A stretch of 44,415 nt of DNA from Campylobacter concisus (lineage in GTDB: Bacteria; Campylobacterota; Campylobacteria; Campylobacterales; Campylobacteraceae). Below are positions 42,713 through 44,415 of this stretch, one piece after another. Numbering within the stretch: position 1 is the stretch's first letter; every line of letters begins with the position of its first letter. The stretch spans positions 1 to 44,415 of the forward strand of contig NZ_PPAW01000034.1 of the NCBI RefSeq assembly GCF_002913225.1. The letters run 5' to 3'. Both the position numbers and the translations under genes were made by a program. The notes under the pieces were generated by a model. The model searched no databases and was not told the DNA's origin. It saw nothing but the letters and a program-made list of their open reading frames with translations.

Positions 42713-43389
42713 GGCTCTGCGTCGCTCTTGATATGGCGAGCAAGAATGAAAATTTAGCCCTTGTAAAAGAGCTAAAAGGGCTTGATCTTTGGCTAAAAGT
42801 GGGGCTTAGAAGCTATTTGAGAGACGGAGCTAAATTTATAGAGGAGCTAAAAGGAGCAGGGGAGTTTAAAATCTTTCTTGATCTAAAGCTCTATGATATC
42901 CCAAACACGATGGCAGACGCCGCTGAGGTCGTCTCAAAGATAGGCGTGGATATGATAAACGTGCACGCAAGCGCTGGCATACGTGCAATGAAAACTGTAA
43001 TGGAGCGTCTTAATGCGCTGCAAAATCGCCCTTTAGTGCTTGCTGTATCAGCACTTACTAGCTTTAATGAGAGCGAATTTGAAGCGGTTTATAACGATAC
43101 GCTATCTCGCTCGGTTAGGAAATTTAGCCAGATGAGCTTTGAAGCGGGGCTTGACGGCATGGTCTGCTCGGTCTTTGAAAGCAAGCTCATAAAAGACGTG
43201 ACAAATCAAAATTTCATCACGCTTTGTCCTGGAGTTAGGCCTTTTGGCGAGAGTGCGGGCGATCAAAAGAGGGTTGCAAATTTAGTTAGCGCAAAGCAAG
43301 AGGGCAGCGACTTTATCGTTGTTGGCAGACCGATCTACGAAAACGCAAATCCAAGAGAAATTTGCGAACGCATTTTGGAGCAAATTTAA
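42709..43389 (+). CDS. pyrF: orotidine 5'-phosphate decarboxylase
   Basis: A 226-residue TIM-barrel enzyme for the last step of UMP synthesis. Core signature [11 protein letters not shown] carries the catalytic Asp-Lys-Asp (the common form has His where this has Tyr). LWLKVGL, CPGVRP and [12 protein letters not shown] bind phosphate and base. The ATG overlaps nusB (ATGA). Confidence 0.96.
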   Translation: MRLCVALDMASKNENLALVKELKGLDLWLKVGLRSYLRDGAKFIEELKGAGEFKIFLDLKLYDIPNTMADAAEVVSKIGVDMINVHASAGIRAMKTVMERLNALQNRPLVLAVSALTSFNESEFEAVYNDTLSRSVRKFSQMSFEAGLDGMVCSVFESKLIKDVTNQNFITLCPGVRPFGESAGDQKRVANLVSAKQEGSDFIVVGRPIYENANPREICERILEQI

Positions 43390-43483
43390 ATTTTTTTGAG
43401 ATAAATTTAGTGTAGCTAAGAGTTTAATAGATAAAAATTAAATTTTCATCTCATAATATATTTAAAAATTTACTAGCAGTCAT

Positions 43484-44062
43484 CTAAGATAAAAATTTTA
43501 TCAATATTGCTACCGCCGTAAGTAATAATGCTATTAATAATAATATAGAAAAAGCAAAAGCTATCGAATACTTAATGAAATTAAAATATGTTTTATAAAA
43601 GCTAATAAAATTCACAAATAAAAACCCAGTAATATATAAAAACAATGGATCTAGGTATTGTATTTTAGATATATTTAGAAAAAATACGCCAAAAAGTATG
43701 AGAGAGATAGCTATAGCTATTTTATGAATATTACCAAATTTTTTACTAAAAATGTTAAGTATATGTAGAAATGAACCAACTACAAGTGCCCCATTTATAG
43801 TATCTAACTGCATTCTTAGATTAGCTTTAAAAAAAATATAAATGATTAAACCAGGTATGAAAAATATAAGTGGTTTTTGAAAAATAATAAAAACAGATTC
43901 AATAAGTGCACCAATGGCAGATGGAGCTTTTCCAATAGTTTTTCCTATCTCAAAGTCTGTTTGTTCTATCTTACCTGAGCCACTACAGATAGGACAAGTT
44001 TCACCAGGTTTTATAAAGCCATACCCTTGACAATATCTACACTTTATTTCTCTAGTTACCAT
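43484..44062 (-). CDS. membrane protein with N-terminal DnaJ-type zinc motifs
   Basis: A 192-residue protein beginning MVTREIKCRYCQGYGFIKPG. Two CxxCxGxG units, CRYCQGYG and CPICSGSG, form one DnaJ-like zinc site of about 25 residues. After a linker come four or five hydrophobic helices (ALIESVFIIFQKPLIFFIPGLIIYIFF; HKIAIAISLILFGVFFLNI; YSIAFAFSILLLIALLLTAVAIL). I set the start at ATG 44060-44062 behind CAGGAAA; an upstream in-frame ATG (44134) adds 24 residues without a ribosome site. It is strongly AT-rich. I do not recognise a family; a small zinc-ribbon membrane protein of unknown role, perhaps an accessory gene. Confidence 0.6.
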   Translation of the reverse strand: MVTREIKCRYCQGYGFIKPGETCPICSGSGKIEQTDFEIGKTIGKAPSAIGALIESVFIIFQKPLIFFIPGLIIYIFFKANLRMQLDTINGALVVGSFLHILNIFSKKFGNIHKIAIAISLILFGVFFLNISKIQYLDPLFLYITGFLFVNFISFYKTYFNFIKYSIAFAFSILLLIALLLTAVAILIKFLS

Positions 44063-44232
44063 AAAAATTTCCTGAATATTATTTGGTTTGATTATTATAT
44101 ATAAAATATTCTTATTTTTGACCATATTTGTCAAAAGCTATAGATGTTGTTGATTAGTATGGTTTGTTTAAGTGGTGTAAGATAAAAATTGTAACTAATT
44201 TTGGAGATAAAATATAGAAAATTAGAATATTT

Positions 44233-44415
44233 TTAAAGAAATGAATGATGATTTATTAATTTTAAACTTTTTACTATCTCTACCTCATTTATATCCTCAA
44301 ATTTGATTTTAGTTTTTACGATTATGAGGATTTTATCTTTGAAATTTACATCCGATACTAGGCCGCTAGTTTTTACGTAAGTAAAGCCGTCGTGGTAGCT
44401 CACACGCACTTCATC
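44233..44415 (-). CDS. unidentified protein, C-terminal 60 residues (partial)
   Basis: An open minus-strand frame entering from the right edge: DEVRVSYHDGFTYVKTSGLV, then SDVNFKDKILIIVKTKIKF and a stop at 44233. The higher GC content near the window edge and the codon use suggest a real gene end, but 60 residues are too few to name it. The 170-bp gap to the zinc-motif gene shows nothing else. Confidence 0.5.
   Translation of the reverse strand, partial: DEVRVSYHDGFTYVKTSGLVSDVNFKDKILIIVKTKIKFEDINEVEIVKSLKLINHHSFL

Overview
The window looks like chromosomal DNA of a non-jejuni Campylobacter, most likely of the concisus/curvus/showae group. The evidence is AT-rich DNA very rich in AAATTT-type words, TATAAT/TAAAAT -10 boxes without clear -35 boxes, and gene content and order that match my recollection of C. 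jejuni: rdgB next to an MFS transporter; the FTR1-P19-ABC iron locus (Cj1658-Cj1664); and the block pyrF-nusB-ribH-kdsA-EamA-der-aroK-trpS-serS-pflB (Cj0381c-Cj0390). I saw no rRNA, tRNA, CRISPR array, insertion sequence or prophage.

Layout. 1-6.7 kb: housekeeping genes (partial HI0933-type flavoprotein, MFS exporter, rdgB, a frameshifted TPR gene, carboxynorspermidine synthase, rmuC), with a 453-bp non-coding gap full of hairpins and a repeated 47-mer. 6.7-17.9 kb: a selenocysteine formate dehydrogenase island. A minus-strand arm (large Fe-S protein, TorD-like chaperone, DUF6803-type membrane protein with a Met/His tail) diverges from a plus-strand arm (selA, selB, DsbC/G-like protein, small Tat protein, fdhA, fdhB). 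fdhA is read through an in-frame UGA (Sec178) followed by a SECIS-like hairpin. It ends at a strong terminator, with no cytochrome b (fdhC) or fdhD in view. 18.2-26.4 kb: a Fur-box-preceded iron uptake operon (FTR1 permease, P19, DUF2318 membrane protein, two FtsX-like permeases, ABC ATPase, thioredoxin lipoprotein), with a TraT-like lipoprotein added at the end. 26.4-27.6 kb: a DUF2920 alpha/beta hydrolase.

27.7-35.1 kb: a minus-strand run der-aroK-trpS-CopD-like-serS-pflB, interrupted between aroK and trpS by a 427-bp non-coding segment of degenerate repeats. 35.2-43.4 kb: the plus-strand half of the same conserved block (EamA transporter, kdsA, ribH, nusB, pyrF). It carries accessory genes: an AT-rich orphan protein with possible nuclease features, a lipoprotein, a paired SMR exporter and a large TonB-dependent receptor of the haemoglobin/transferrin type. 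43.5-44.4 kb: a small membrane protein with DnaJ-type zinc motifs, and the 3' end of an unidentified gene.

How the parts fit: the selenium genes supply the Sec-decoding machinery that fdhA needs; TorD, the Tat peptides and the Fe-S and Dsb-like proteins probably serve maturation of the periplasmic enzyme; the iron locus and the TonB receptor would supply iron for these Fe-S-heavy enzymes. I found no completely unfamiliar multi-gene system. The least explained items are the two structured repeat-bearing gaps, the DUF6803/Fe-S/TorD arm beside formate dehydrogenase, the DUF2318 protein with a cysteine-less YHS-like tail, the TraT-like gene in the iron operon, and the orphan gene between the EamA transporter and kdsA. 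Function calls rest on motif recognition without database searches.
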